43,737 nucleotides of DNA from Planctomycetota bacterium (lineage in GTDB: Bacteria > Planctomycetota > UBA1135 > GCA-002686595), in the NCBI GenBank assembly GCA_016709875.1, contig JADJLZ010000022.1, positions 1 through 43,737 on the forward strand, in the 5' to 3' direction. The notes beneath the pieces were generated by a model, which was not told where the DNA came from, made no database searches, and saw only the letters and a program-made list of their open reading frames with translations. The position numbers and the translations under genes were made by a program. This document shows positions 24,139-32,105 of the stretch, in pieces (within the stretch, counting starts at the first letter, position 1; each line of letters starts with the position of its first letter).

Positions 24139-26084
24139 GAGAGTTCTCCTCGGAGTGCGGCCGCGTGTGCGCGCTTGATCGGCAGCGAGACGATGAAGCG
24201 CGCCCCGTGGCCGAGGCCTCGGCTGTCCGCGGTCAGGGTCCCGCCCATCTCGGTGGCGGCGTTCGCGCAGGCGTGCAAGCCGAAGCCATGCCCTTCGGCG
24301 CGCGTGGTGAATCCGTGCGTGAAGATGCGCGTCAGGTTCTCGGGTGCGATGCCCGGACCGCTGTCCTCGACCTCGATGCGCAATTCCTCGGGCTTGTCCG
24401 AGGCGATGCGCACGACCAGACGCCGGCGCTCCAGGCCCGCGCTCGAGAGCGCCTGTCGCGCGTTCTGCACCACGTTGACGAGCACCTCCATCAGGCGGTG
24501 GCGGTCGAGTGGCACCAGACCGACGTCCTGGAACTCCTCGAGCACCTCGGGCTTCTCGCCCATCGAGGAGCTCGCGGTCAACTTGACCGCGGAACGCACC
24601 AGTTCGCGCGGGTCGACCTGCTCGAGCACGCCCGCTCGGCCGGCGATGCCCTGCTGCGCGTGGATCAGCTCCTTGATGTGGTCGATGCCGCGCGCGAGCG
24701 AGCCCAGTTCGCGTTCGCGCTCGGCGCTCTCGCTCACGAGTTGTTCGGCGATCTGTTCGAGCAGCGGATCCAGGTGCGCGCCACGCGGGTCCTTGGCCAC
24801 GAAGCTGGCGAGATCGCCGGTCGAGCCGCGGATCGCCTCGACCACGCGCTTCAAGTCGCCGGCGCCCGAGCGCATTGCGTTCTGCGCGAGCAGGCTGGTC
24901 GAGACGTTGACGCTGTTGAGGACGTTGCCGACGTTGTGCAGCACGCCAGTCGCGATCTCCGACATGCCCGCCGCGCGCGCCGCGCGCACGACCTGCGCGC
25001 GCGACTGCGCGAGCTTCTCCATCATGCTGTCGAATTCGCCGGAGAGGATGCCGATCTCGTCCTTGCGCGCGAGCTCCAGCTTGCGCGTGAGCTCCTCGCT
25101 GCGGCCGATCTCGACCGCGTGCGCGGTGAGTCGTGCGAGCGGCTTGAGCACCGTGCGCGTGAGCAGGAAGAGCAGCGCCAGCATCATCAGCAGGCCCGCG
25201 GCCACGGTCGAGAAGAGCGCGTAGCGCAGCGCGCTCGCCCCGCTCGCGCTGATCGCGCGCGGCCCGCTGGTCTGGATCAGGATCGCGGGCGCCTCGCTGA
25301 TGTCGGTCATGCGCGCGATCGCGCGCAGGCTGCGCGCATCGACCGTGCGCACGATGGGTTCGTCGCTGGACGTCGCGGCATCGAAGGTCTCCCGGTCGGG
25401 TTCGCGCTCGAGGGCGTCGAGCACCGGGACGAGCGTGAAGCTCACCCCGGTCTGGCGCACCAGCGCCGCCTGCCAGGCGGGCGTCAGCAGCCGGCCGATC
25501 ACCACCAGGCCCAGTTCCGCCCCGCTCTCGCTCTGCGCCAGCATCCTGCGCGCACACACGAGCAGATGCCCGTGTTCGGTCTCGAGCAGTCCGCTCGCCG
25601 GTTGTCCAAGCGGCTCCTGAGCCAGGCGCATCAGGAGCGGATGCGAGAGCGCGAGGCTCTCGTTGGGGAAGTCGTGGAACTCGATCGCGTGCGGATCTGG
25701 GTCCTCGCAGCCGCTCGTGGCTCGGTTCCAGAGCACGGTTCCGTCGGGCCGGCACAAGACGAGCAGGTCGAGCTTGTCGCGCGAAAGCGTGTGTTCGTCG
25801 AGGCTCGCGTGAGCCGCTTCCGGATCGGCACCCGTGACGAAGGTCCGCGTCTGGCTCGAGGTGGCCCAGTCGCCGCTGCGCGACTCGAGGTGGCGCACTT
25901 CGTTCTGGATCGCCTCGCGCACGCGCAGCACGTCGCGGCCCGCCTCGCGAGCTTCGAGGCGCACGAAGCTGTCGTACACGACGCAGCGCTGCACGACGCC
26001 GTCGAGCACGCCGTAGGCGAGCACCACTGCCGACAGGATCAGGACGATCTTGGCGCGCAGCGGCAGGTCGTCGAGCCGCCGCAT
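24135..26084 (-). CDS. CHASE4-HAMP sensor histidine kinase
   Basis: 649 residues. TM1 at about 14-32 (IVLILSAVVLAYGVLDGVV) is followed by a periplasmic CHASE4 domain (VYDSFVRLEAREAGRDVLRV, DWATSSQTRTFV), TM2 at about 285-308 (LFSTVAAGLLMMLALLFLL) and HAMP (VLKPLARLTAHAVEIG...DEIGILSGEFDSMMEKL). The dimerisation helix has the phospho-His in GVLHNVGNVLNSV. The ATPase has N-box NVVQNARQAL, DSGPGIAPENL, FTHGFTTRAEGHGFGL and GHGARFIVSLP. CHASE4 is a sensor fold for small ligands; the signal is unknown. The upstream gene's TGAGGAGCCTGC supplies its ribosome-binding site, and the 3' end overlaps the receiver gene as ATGA, so the three genes form an operon. Confidence 0.93.
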   Translation of the reverse strand: MRRLDDLPLRAKIVLILSAVVLAYGVLDGVVQRCVVYDSFVRLEAREAGRDVLRVREAIQNEVRHLESRSGDWATSSQTRTFVTGADPEAAHASLDEHTLSRDKLDLLVLCRPDGTVLWNRATSGCEDPDPHAIEFHDFPNESLALSHPLLMRLAQEPLGQPASGLLETEHGHLLVCARRMLAQSESGAELGLVVIGRLLTPAWQAALVRQTGVSFTLVPVLDALEREPDRETFDAATSSDEPIVRTVDARSLRAIARMTDISEAPAILIQTSGPRAISASGASALRYALFSTVAAGLLMMLALLFLLTRTVLKPLARLTAHAVEIGRSEELTRKLELARKDEIGILSGEFDSMMEKLAQSRAQVVRAARAAGMSEIATGVLHNVGNVLNSVNVSTSLLAQNAMRSGAGDLKRVVEAIRGSTGDLASFVAKDPRGAHLDPLLEQIAEQLVSESAERERELGSLARGIDHIKELIHAQQGIAGRAGVLEQVDPRELVRSAVKLTASSSMGEKPEVLEEFQDVGLVPLDRHRLMEVLVNVVQNARQALSSAGLERRRLVVRIASDKPEELRIEVEDSGPGIAPENLTRIFTHGFTTRAEGHGFGLHACANAATEMGGTLTADSRGLGHGARFIVSLPIKRAHAAALRGELS

Positions 26085-26093
26085 GCAGGCTCC

Positions 26094-26561
26094 TCAGGCG
26101 GCCTTGCGCGCGGGCTCGCTGCTCTCGCCGGACTTGTCCTGGTCGAGCTTCTCGCGCACGGGCAGCGTCACCTGGTTGATCAGGCCGCACAGCTCGTTGA
26201 GCTCGTCGCCTTTGCGCAGCCGGCACTCGCCGGGGTTCTCGCCGCGCAGGATCTGCTTGATGTACATCTCGAAGCGGTAGACCGGTCCGGCGATGCGGAA
26301 GGTCAGCAGCACGCCCACGAGGAACACCAGCGGGACGACCACGCAGAAGGTCAGCAGCAGCGACTGCACCAGCACTTCGGGGATCGCGTCCATCAGGACG
26401 TCGTGATCCGACGGGAGCGAGACGGCGATACCCGTCATCGTTCTCAGGAACACCATGAACTGGAGCATCAGCGCCAGCAGCGTCAGGCCCACGAAAGTGA
26501 GCGTGAGCTTCATCTGGAGCTTGGGGCGGATGATCTTGATCCGGCGCCGATGGTTGGCCAT
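26094..26561 (-). CDS. Two-TM membrane protein with HAMP-like cytoplasmic domain
   Basis: 155 residues from ATG 26561 (MANHRRRIKIIRPKLQ, chosen over an upstream ATG at 26597 because basic residues directly precede TM1). TM1 about 16-37 (LTLTFVGLTLLALMLQFMVF) and TM2 about 67-88 (LLLTFCVVVPLVFLVGVLLTF) flank a short periplasmic loop. The cytoplasmic RIAGPVYRFEMYIKQI...KGDELNELCGLINQV resembles a HAMP helix pair ('GP..R.......I..G' and 'DE...L'). With the kinase starting 9 bases downstream, it probably forms part of the receptor complex or conveys membrane signals. No enzyme motif. Confidence 0.75.
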   Translation of the reverse strand: MANHRRRIKIIRPKLQMKLTLTFVGLTLLALMLQFMVFLRTMTGIAVSLPSDHDVLMDAIPEVLVQSLLLTFCVVVPLVFLVGVLLTFRIAGPVYRFEMYIKQILRGENPGECRLRKGDELNELCGLINQVTLPVREKLDQDKSGESSEPARKAA

Positions 26562-26639
26562 GCGTAGGGTCCTCGTCTTGCGTGCGGGGGTGTGCAACAG
26601 ACTTCGGACGGCTGACCGGTGCGCTTGAGGACTATGTGC

Positions 26640-27884
26640 TCAGCGCGCAGCTTGCGCGCGCGCAGTGGCGGGAAGTCCGACCTTGCGAGCCGGAACTTTC
26701 TTCCCACCCAGGCTTGCGAGCGCCGCGCGGGCGCTCTCGCGAACCGTGTCGTCCGAGTCCTCGAGGCGCGCCTCGAGCGCCGGGGCCGCGGTCTTGCAAC
26801 CCAGCCGCGCGAGCAGCCCGCAGGCCATGCGCGCGCCGTCGCGCTCGGCTCGCCCGAGGAACTCGGAGAGCTCCGCGGAGACCTGGGCGCGGCGCCAGAA
26901 GCGCGCACCGAGCTCGCCCAGCGCCCTGCGCTGCGCACCTGCGTCCGGGCTGTGCAACCGCGCAAAGACCGCCGCGGAGCGCTCGCCCCACCATTTTGTC
27001 TCGTCCTGGTACCACTGCCCCCAGGCCTTCGCGTCCGGGCCCAGGCCCAAGCCCGTGATGCGGTGCAGGGACCAGAGCGCGTTCGAGCGCAGCGAAGCCT
27101 GCTGCGAGGAGATGCGCTCGATCAGCACCGGTACGGAATCGTCGTCCTCGAAGCGGCCCGCGAGCAGGCACAGCTCCTGCGCCGCGGGATGGTCCTCGTG
27201 TCCGAGCAACTCGCGCACGACGCCCAGCAGGTCGGGATCCACGGGCCGCGGCAGCGCCTCGGCCTCCGCGAGCAGGCACGAGAAGCCGATCGGCGAGAGC
27301 GTGGGCCGCGCGTTCGCCAGGCGCACGAGCGCGCGCGCCGCGGCTCCTGAGTGCGAGGCAGCCAACGCGCGCGCGAGGTTCTCGCCCTCGGGCAGTGCGA
27401 TCGTGCGCCCGATCGTGAATGCGTGCTCGCAGGCATCCGAATCGCGCGCGAAGATCGCGGCCAGCGCATGCACCAGCTCGGGCTGCAGGTCGCCGCCCCC
27501 CGCCCCGGCGACGTCCAGGCAACGCTCGACCTCCGGCACGCCGCCCGACTGCGACATCACCAGCAGCGCCGGCGCACGGCGGCCCACGGGCAGCGCCGAG
27601 CGCGTGAACGAGCAGAACAGTCCGCGCAACTGCGCTTGCGGCTGGTAGACGAACGAGCGCGCCAGCGACTCGTCGCGCGGGCCCTCAGCCGCGGAGGAGA
27701 TCAACGCGAAGACGCGCGGCATCGCGTCGGGGCCGAGCGTTGCGAGCGCGCGCGCCGCGCTCTCGCGCGACTGCGGCAGGCGCAGATCGAAGCGCTGCAG
27801 CAGGCTCGAAGGGTCCTCGGCTCCACGGCCGAAGACCGGGGAGGCGAGCAGCACCAGGCCCAGGAATGCGCTCAGCCTCGTCAT
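26640..27884 (-). CDS. Secreted HEAT-repeat protein
   Basis: 414 residues from ATG 27884, which overlaps the previous gene's TGA (ATGA). Signal peptide MTRLSAFLGLVLLASPVFG. The rest is a chain of HEAT/armadillo helix pairs, seen best as SRESAARALATLGPDAMPRV, LARALAASHSGAAARALVRL, VPVLIERISSQQASLRSNAL and APALEARLEDSDDTVRESAR followed by ALASLGGKK. A Trp-rich insert (AWGQWYQDETKWWGER) lies in the middle; in planctomycete proteins such a 'W..WY......W' element often links HEAT blocks. As the last gene of the pseudopilin operon it may be a periplasmic scaffold for the pilus-like machine. The function is inferred only from context. Confidence 0.75.
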   Translation of the reverse strand: MTRLSAFLGLVLLASPVFGRGAEDPSSLLQRFDLRLPQSRESAARALATLGPDAMPRVFALISSAAEGPRDESLARSFVYQPQAQLRGLFCSFTRSALPVGRRAPALLVMSQSGGVPEVERCLDVAGAGGGDLQPELVHALAAIFARDSDACEHAFTIGRTIALPEGENLARALAASHSGAAARALVRLANARPTLSPIGFSCLLAEAEALPRPVDPDLLGVVRELLGHEDHPAAQELCLLAGRFEDDDSVPVLIERISSQQASLRSNALWSLHRITGLGLGPDAKAWGQWYQDETKWWGERSAAVFARLHSPDAGAQRRALGELGARFWRRAQVSAELSEFLGRAERDGARMACGLLARLGCKTAAPALEARLEDSDDTVRESARAALASLGGKKVPARKVGLPATARAQAAR

Positions 27885-29299
27885 GGGCGCGTCACCGGCA
27901 AGAGCCAGTTGACCACGGGAACGGGGAGCACGACGCCGATAGGCAGGTGCGCCTGGGCGGGCCTGACCGGCACGATGTTGTTGACCCTCAAGACGGTCAG
28001 CGGGTCGTAGCTCATGCGCACGAGCGCCGAGGGCGGCAGTTCCTCGACACGCCAACAGACATTTTCGGGCAGCGAGCCTTCCGCGTTGCCCTCGAGCAGC
28101 GCGCGATCCAGGTGCACCTTCGCGTTCGTTCCGAGCTTGAGCCGCTGCGCGACGACCGCGCCGTAGACGGGGAAGCTGCTCGGCAGCGACACCGTCGCGA
28201 GCGGCGCGTACAGAAAGCCATAGAACGGACCGCTGGCACCGATCGTCACCGGCGGATCCGCGATGCCGTCGCCATTGCGGTCGACGGTCTGGCTGCCCGC
28301 AATGAGCAGCGAGACGCGCGTCGTCTCCTGGCTCGTGGTCGTGAGAGTCGAACCCGGCGCAAGGCTCAGCCAGGCTGCGACCGAGAGATTGACCGCGCCC
28401 GAACTGCCGTCGAGCTCGACGCGCGCGCCGGCATCCAGGATGAACTGCTCGGCGACGAGCTCCGCTGGGCCGCTGATGTGCAGTGTCGCACCCGCCGGCA
28501 CGTGCATCTGCCCGTAGGCGTGCGAGCCCGACAGGCTGTAGGTCCTCACACCCGCGGGGAGGATGTAGTCGGGTGCTCCCACCGGCACCGTCACCTCGAG
28601 CTCCGCGAGCGAGGCGGGCTCCGCGATAGGCGCCGTGCTGCCCGTCACCGTGGCCCCCGTGCCGCGGATCACCGCGCCGCCGGGCCCGGGATTCGAATCG
28701 CCGTCGATGCGCGCGGGCGGAGTCGCTCCCGCGGCGCCCGCGAGCGTCACGTTGGAGTTGCTACCCGAGTTCGCCTTCGGCGGCGAACCGCCGAGCAGGC
28801 CGGGGAGCAGTCCAGGCAGGCCCTGCTGCTGCGGCGCACGCGAGTCGTAGGCGTCGATCAAGGCGCCCGAGCGCAGGCTCAACTCCTGGTCGCCAAAGGC
28901 GCCCAGGCTCGCCACCGAGAGGTGCCCCTTGCGCAGCGTGGTCGAGAGCGCGGCGCGCCCCATGCCCGAGAGGCCGGTGCTGTGCAGCGTGACACGGTCG
29001 CCGAGGTCGTCGCACGTGACCCAGTAGATCCCGGTGCCGAAGCGCACCGGGTTCGACTCGTTGCCGACAGTCCCGCTCATGCCGCGTGCGAGACCATAGA
29101 AGGCCTCCGAGAGGCCGGACTCGGCGAGGTAGAACGCGCGCTTGGAGTCGATCGAGACCTGCGACTCGCGGTTCTTCGAGATCGAGAGCTGAAGATAGCT
29201 CACGCACAAGGCTGCCGTGAGCATCACGGCCAGGAGTGCGGGAACGAGCGCGCTTCCATTGCGCGCCCTTCCCTTCGGGGGCATGACAGAGCGGTGCAT
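27881..29299 (-). CDS. PilX-like large pseudopilin, paralogue 2
   Basis: 472 residues from ATG 29299 (an internal ATG at 29284 is possible). The N-terminus NGSALVPALLAVMLTAALCV, with YLQLSISKNRESQVSIDSKR after it and then AFYLAESGLSEAFYGLA, is the PilX N-terminal type: a membrane helix followed by the 'A..LAE.GL..A' motif. The large C-terminal part contains beta-rich GSALIDAYDS, RIDGDSNPGPGGAVIRG, a calcium-type loop VDRNGDGIADPP and FYGFLYAPLATVSLPSSFPV, then HLDRALLEG. The latter resembles the domain used for adhesion-like ends of pilus proteins (DUF7305 type). It is closely related to the next upstream gene. It probably forms part of a pilus or secretion tip complex in the envelope. Confidence 0.78.
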   Translation of the reverse strand: MHRSVMPPKGRARNGSALVPALLAVMLTAALCVSYLQLSISKNRESQVSIDSKRAFYLAESGLSEAFYGLARGMSGTVGNESNPVRFGTGIYWVTCDDLGDRVTLHSTGLSGMGRAALSTTLRKGHLSVASLGAFGDQELSLRSGALIDAYDSRAPQQQGLPGLLPGLLGGSPPKANSGSNSNVTLAGAAGATPPARIDGDSNPGPGGAVIRGTGATVTGSTAPIAEPASLAELEVTVPVGAPDYILPAGVRTYSLSGSHAYGQMHVPAGATLHISGPAELVAEQFILDAGARVELDGSSGAVNLSVAAWLSLAPGSTLTTTSQETTRVSLLIAGSQTVDRNGDGIADPPVTIGASGPFYGFLYAPLATVSLPSSFPVYGAVVAQRLKLGTNAKVHLDRALLEGNAEGSLPENVCWRVEELPPSALVRMSYDPLTVLRVNNIVPVRPAQAHLPIGVVLPVPVVNWLLPVTRP

Positions 29300-29360
29300 G
29301 CGTGTCTTTCCTTCTATCCGGCGTACTTGGCTTGGGTCGATCTGTGCTGGCTCGGGACTC

Positions 29361-30755
29361 TCACAACTTCTTGGGCACCTTGAGCGCGTGAACCAGGGCC
29401 GAGCGAATCTGGCCGGGCGGAATGTGCGCGGCTGCAGGCGAAACGAGCGGGACGTTGCTCGCCTGGAGGACCGAGAGCGGGTCGTAGCCCATCTTCACCA
29501 ACGGCGACTCGGGCAGCTCCTCCACGCGCCAGCACACGAACTGTGGCAGCGTGCCGTTCGCGAGCGAGTCGCGCAGCGCGCGGTCGAGGTGCACCTGCGC
29601 GCCACCTTGCAGATGGACGCGGTCAGCGACGAGCGCGCCGAAGACCGTGAAACTCGGAGGGAGGTCGAGCTGGGCACCCGGCGCGTAGAACAGGCCGTAG
29701 AACGCCCCGCTCGAGGCGAGCGTGACCGGCGCATCCGGGATGCCATCCCCGTTGCGGTCGATCGTTTCGCTCGCAGAGGTCAGCAGCGAGACGCGCTCGG
29801 GCGCGAGGCTCAGCGTCGAGAACTGCGAACCAGCCGTGAGCTTCACGTAGGAGCGCACGCTGACGAAGACGGTCCCGGAGTTGCCGTCGAGCGTCAACTG
29901 GCTGCCCGTGTCGAGCACGAGCTGGTCGAGCACGACGTTCGCGGGGCCGTCGATCACCAGGCTCGCGCCGTTGACCAGGTGCAGCACAGTCCAGGCATAG
30001 TCGCCCGCAGGGAGATGCTGCGCGACCCCTGGCGCGGGCTGCATCGCGATCGCGTCCACCGGCACCTGGATCTGCAGCGTGGGCAGCTCCGTCGACTCCA
30101 GCGCGGGCGCAGTCGAGCCCGTCACGGTCGCACCCTTGCCGCGGATCACCGAGCCGCTCGGACCGGGGATCGCGTCGCCGTCGATGCGCGCGCCCGCGAG
30201 CGCGCCGCTCTTGCCGGCGAGGTTGATGCTCTGGTTGCAGCCGACGAAGGCCTGCACTGGGGGCCCGCCGCCGCTCGGGCGGTACAGACCCTGCGTCGAA
30301 TCGTAGGCGTCGACGAGCGCTCCGCCGGCCATGTCGATCTGCTGATTGGCGTAGAGCCCAAGGCCGGCGACGGAACCCCGGGCCTTGCTCAGCGTGACCG
30401 AGAGCGCGGCCCGCCCCAGACCAGAGAGGCCCGTGCTGTGCAGTACGACGCGCGTCCCCAGGTCCTCGCAGGTCACCCAGTAGACGCCGGTACCGAAGCG
30501 TGCGGGCTCCGCCTCGCAGGCGACCGAGCCGTCGAGACCGCGCGCGAGGCCGTAGTAGGCCTCCGAGAGTCCGGCCTCGGCGATGTAGAACGCGCGCTTG
30601 GCATCGATCGAAACCTGCGACTCATGGTTCTTCGAGATCGCGAGCTGGAGGTAGCTGACACACAGCGCGGCGGTCAGCATGACCGTCATCAACGCGGGCA
30701 CGAGCGCGCTCCCGCGGCGGCCGCGGGCGGTTTCGTGCTGGAGGATGGTCTTCAC
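29361..30755 (-). CDS. PilX-like large pseudopilin, paralogue 1
   Basis: 464 residues from GTG 30755. Same architecture as the downstream paralogue: GSALVPALMTVMLTAALCV, DAKRAFYIAEAGLSEAYYGL, ALVDAYDST, RIDGDAIPGPSGSVIRGKGA, calcium-type loop IDRNGDGIPDAP, FYGLFYAPGAQLDLPPSFTV and VHLDRALRDS, ending with VCWRVEELPESPLVKMGYDP. Identity is high in the membrane helix and the last third and low in the centre, as expected for paralogues with different exposed domains. The two start points are about 1.46 kb apart. The gap to the upstream pseudopilin gene is 21 bases, so it belongs to the same operon. Confidence 0.78.
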   Translation of the reverse strand: MKTILQHETARGRRGSALVPALMTVMLTAALCVSYLQLAISKNHESQVSIDAKRAFYIAEAGLSEAYYGLARGLDGSVACEAEPARFGTGVYWVTCEDLGTRVVLHSTGLSGLGRAALSVTLSKARGSVAGLGLYANQQIDMAGGALVDAYDSTQGLYRPSGGGPPVQAFVGCNQSINLAGKSGALAGARIDGDAIPGPSGSVIRGKGATVTGSTAPALESTELPTLQIQVPVDAIAMQPAPGVAQHLPAGDYAWTVLHLVNGASLVIDGPANVVLDQLVLDTGSQLTLDGNSGTVFVSVRSYVKLTAGSQFSTLSLAPERVSLLTSASETIDRNGDGIPDAPVTLASSGAFYGLFYAPGAQLDLPPSFTVFGALVADRVHLQGGAQVHLDRALRDSLANGTLPQFVCWRVEELPESPLVKMGYDPLSVLQASNVPLVSPAAAHIPPGQIRSALVHALKVPKKL

Positions 30756-30776
30756 GTGCGGATGTCCGGAAACGAG

Positions 30777-31382
30777 CTAGTTCCTGCAGGTGACGCGCGT
30801 CTCGAGCGTCTTGGTGACCGGCTTGCCGTCCTTGCCAGGTCGTTCGATCGTCAAGGTGATGCGCACCATCGGTCCATCGACCTCGAAGGAGAGCCCCTTC
30901 TCGTCGATCAGGCCATTGCCGTTGTCGTCGATGCCGTTGGGCAGCTCGCCTTCGCAGAAACTGCGCAGGTCGCGCGACCAGATGACGTGCTTCTCGTTCT
31001 CCTGGCCGGGATTCTGGTACCAGCTGACCGCGCCGGCCTGCTCGCCGGTCATCGCGATGCGTTGCAGTTCGCTGATCACCGGCTGGCCGTTCTGCACGCC
31101 CACGACGGTGGTGTAGTTGATCGAGTCGGCCGAGAGCGGCGCGCTGACCTGCGTGTAGAGCTGCTGACGCACCGCACCCATGATCTGCAGCGCGATGCGG
31201 TCGAGTGAACGGCGCGCCTCGGCATCGACGTCCTTCGCGACGTTCTCGGAGGCGAAGCGCTCGCGCGTGTCGCTGAGCACCATCAGCACGTTGCCCAGCA
31301 CCAGCCCTCCGAGCACGACGGCGACCACCACCTCGACGGCGGTGAATCCAAGCTTGCGCCTGTGGTGCGTGCGGGTCGTCAT
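30777..31382 (-). CDS. Minor pseudopilin, PilW/GspJ-like
   Basis: 201 residues from ATG 31382, overlapping the previous TGA (ATGA). Prepilin-type leader with basic RRK, then G^FTAVEVVVAVVLGGLVLG: cleavage after Gly, Phe+1 and Glu+5 conserved, as required by prepilin peptidases. The globular part includes DAEARRSLDRIALQIMGAVR, a run against TVVGVQNGQPVIS, and a putative calcium loop NGIDDNGNGLIDEKGL followed by a strand VRITLTIERPG. Size and loop position suit a GspJ/PilW-like minor pilin that sits at the tip of a pseudopilus. No GspG-like major pilin, ATPase or secretin is in the window. Confidence 0.8.
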   Translation of the reverse strand: MTTRTHHRRKLGFTAVEVVVAVVLGGLVLGNVLMVLSDTRERFASENVAKDVDAEARRSLDRIALQIMGAVRQQLYTQVSAPLSADSINYTTVVGVQNGQPVISELQRIAMTGEQAGAVSWYQNPGQENEKHVIWSRDLRSFCEGELPNGIDDNGNGLIDEKGLSFEVDGPMVRITLTIERPGKDGKPVTKTLETRVTCRN

Positions 31383-31939
31383 AGACGTGCGAACATGTCG
31401 TAGAAGAGCAACTTGCGCTTGCCCTGGCGCCCCGAGCGCGAGCTCCACTCGAGCTGAATGCGCACCGGCAGGATGATCGCGTCGGTGGCGTGGTCGATGC
31501 TGTCGATCACGCCGTCGCCGTTGAGGTCATGCGGCATGCCGAGCAGATCGTCCTGCACCGACTCGGTGAGCGCACCTGCGACGGTCGGGAAGATCACGTG
31601 GCCCACGCCGGCAACGCCTGCGGGCGCGTGCAGACCCTCGATGGCGAACCACGCACCCGGCGCCGTGCCTGGCCCACCCGGATCGTCCGCCGGGTCGGCG
31701 TTGTAGCGGCGGAAGAGCTCGTCGAAGGAGCACGCGCGCATGTCCTCGAGTTGCATGCGCGCGCCCTCGCTCGCCAGGCGCGATTCTTCCGCGACGGGAT
31801 CCATCTTCGCCGAGGCGACCATCGTCTGCGCGAACAGTCCGACCGCGACGCACAGGATCCCGATCACGACCGTCAGCTCGACGAGCGTGAACGCGCTCGA
31901 GCTGCGAGGCTTGCGCGAATGGAGAAGGTGAAACCTCAT
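31379..31939 (-). CDS. Minor pseudopilin, PilV/GspI-like
   Basis: 186 residues from ATG 31939 (MRFHLLHSRKPRSSSAF; the open frame extends upstream but the basic leader plus methylation-type motif define the start). The core SSA^FTLVELTVVIGILCVA is a classical type IV prepilin N-terminus with Glu+5. Then MDPVAEESRLASEGARMQLE and MRACSFDELFRRYNADPADD form the helical spine, and a loop DLNGDGVIDSIDHATDA looks like an EF-hand-type calcium site. First gene of a five-gene operon ending at 26640. No strong Shine-Dalgarno is visible. Confidence 0.8.
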   Translation of the reverse strand: MRFHLLHSRKPRSSSAFTLVELTVVIGILCVAVGLFAQTMVASAKMDPVAEESRLASEGARMQLEDMRACSFDELFRRYNADPADDPGGPGTAPGAWFAIEGLHAPAGVAGVGHVIFPTVAGALTESVQDDLLGMPHDLNGDGVIDSIDHATDAIILPVRIQLEWSSRSGRQGKRKLLFYDMFARL

Positions 31940-32105
31940 CGTTGGCCCGGCACTGCCCTCCGAGCGCAAGAGTTTCTTTCGGAGCGGCCGCTGCGCGAAA
32001 TTGAGGCTCCGTGGATTTCCCTGCGACCGCGATGGCGTGCAGATATGCCCCGGTAGGCGGAAGAAAGCGCAGGGCGCGGAGCGGAAATTCGTTCGCGCGA
32101 ACGAG

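Noticed and set aside
21895..26567. Long plus-strand frames opposite the signalling operon
   Set aside because: Antisense shadows of the kinase and receiver genes, with no start signals or domains.
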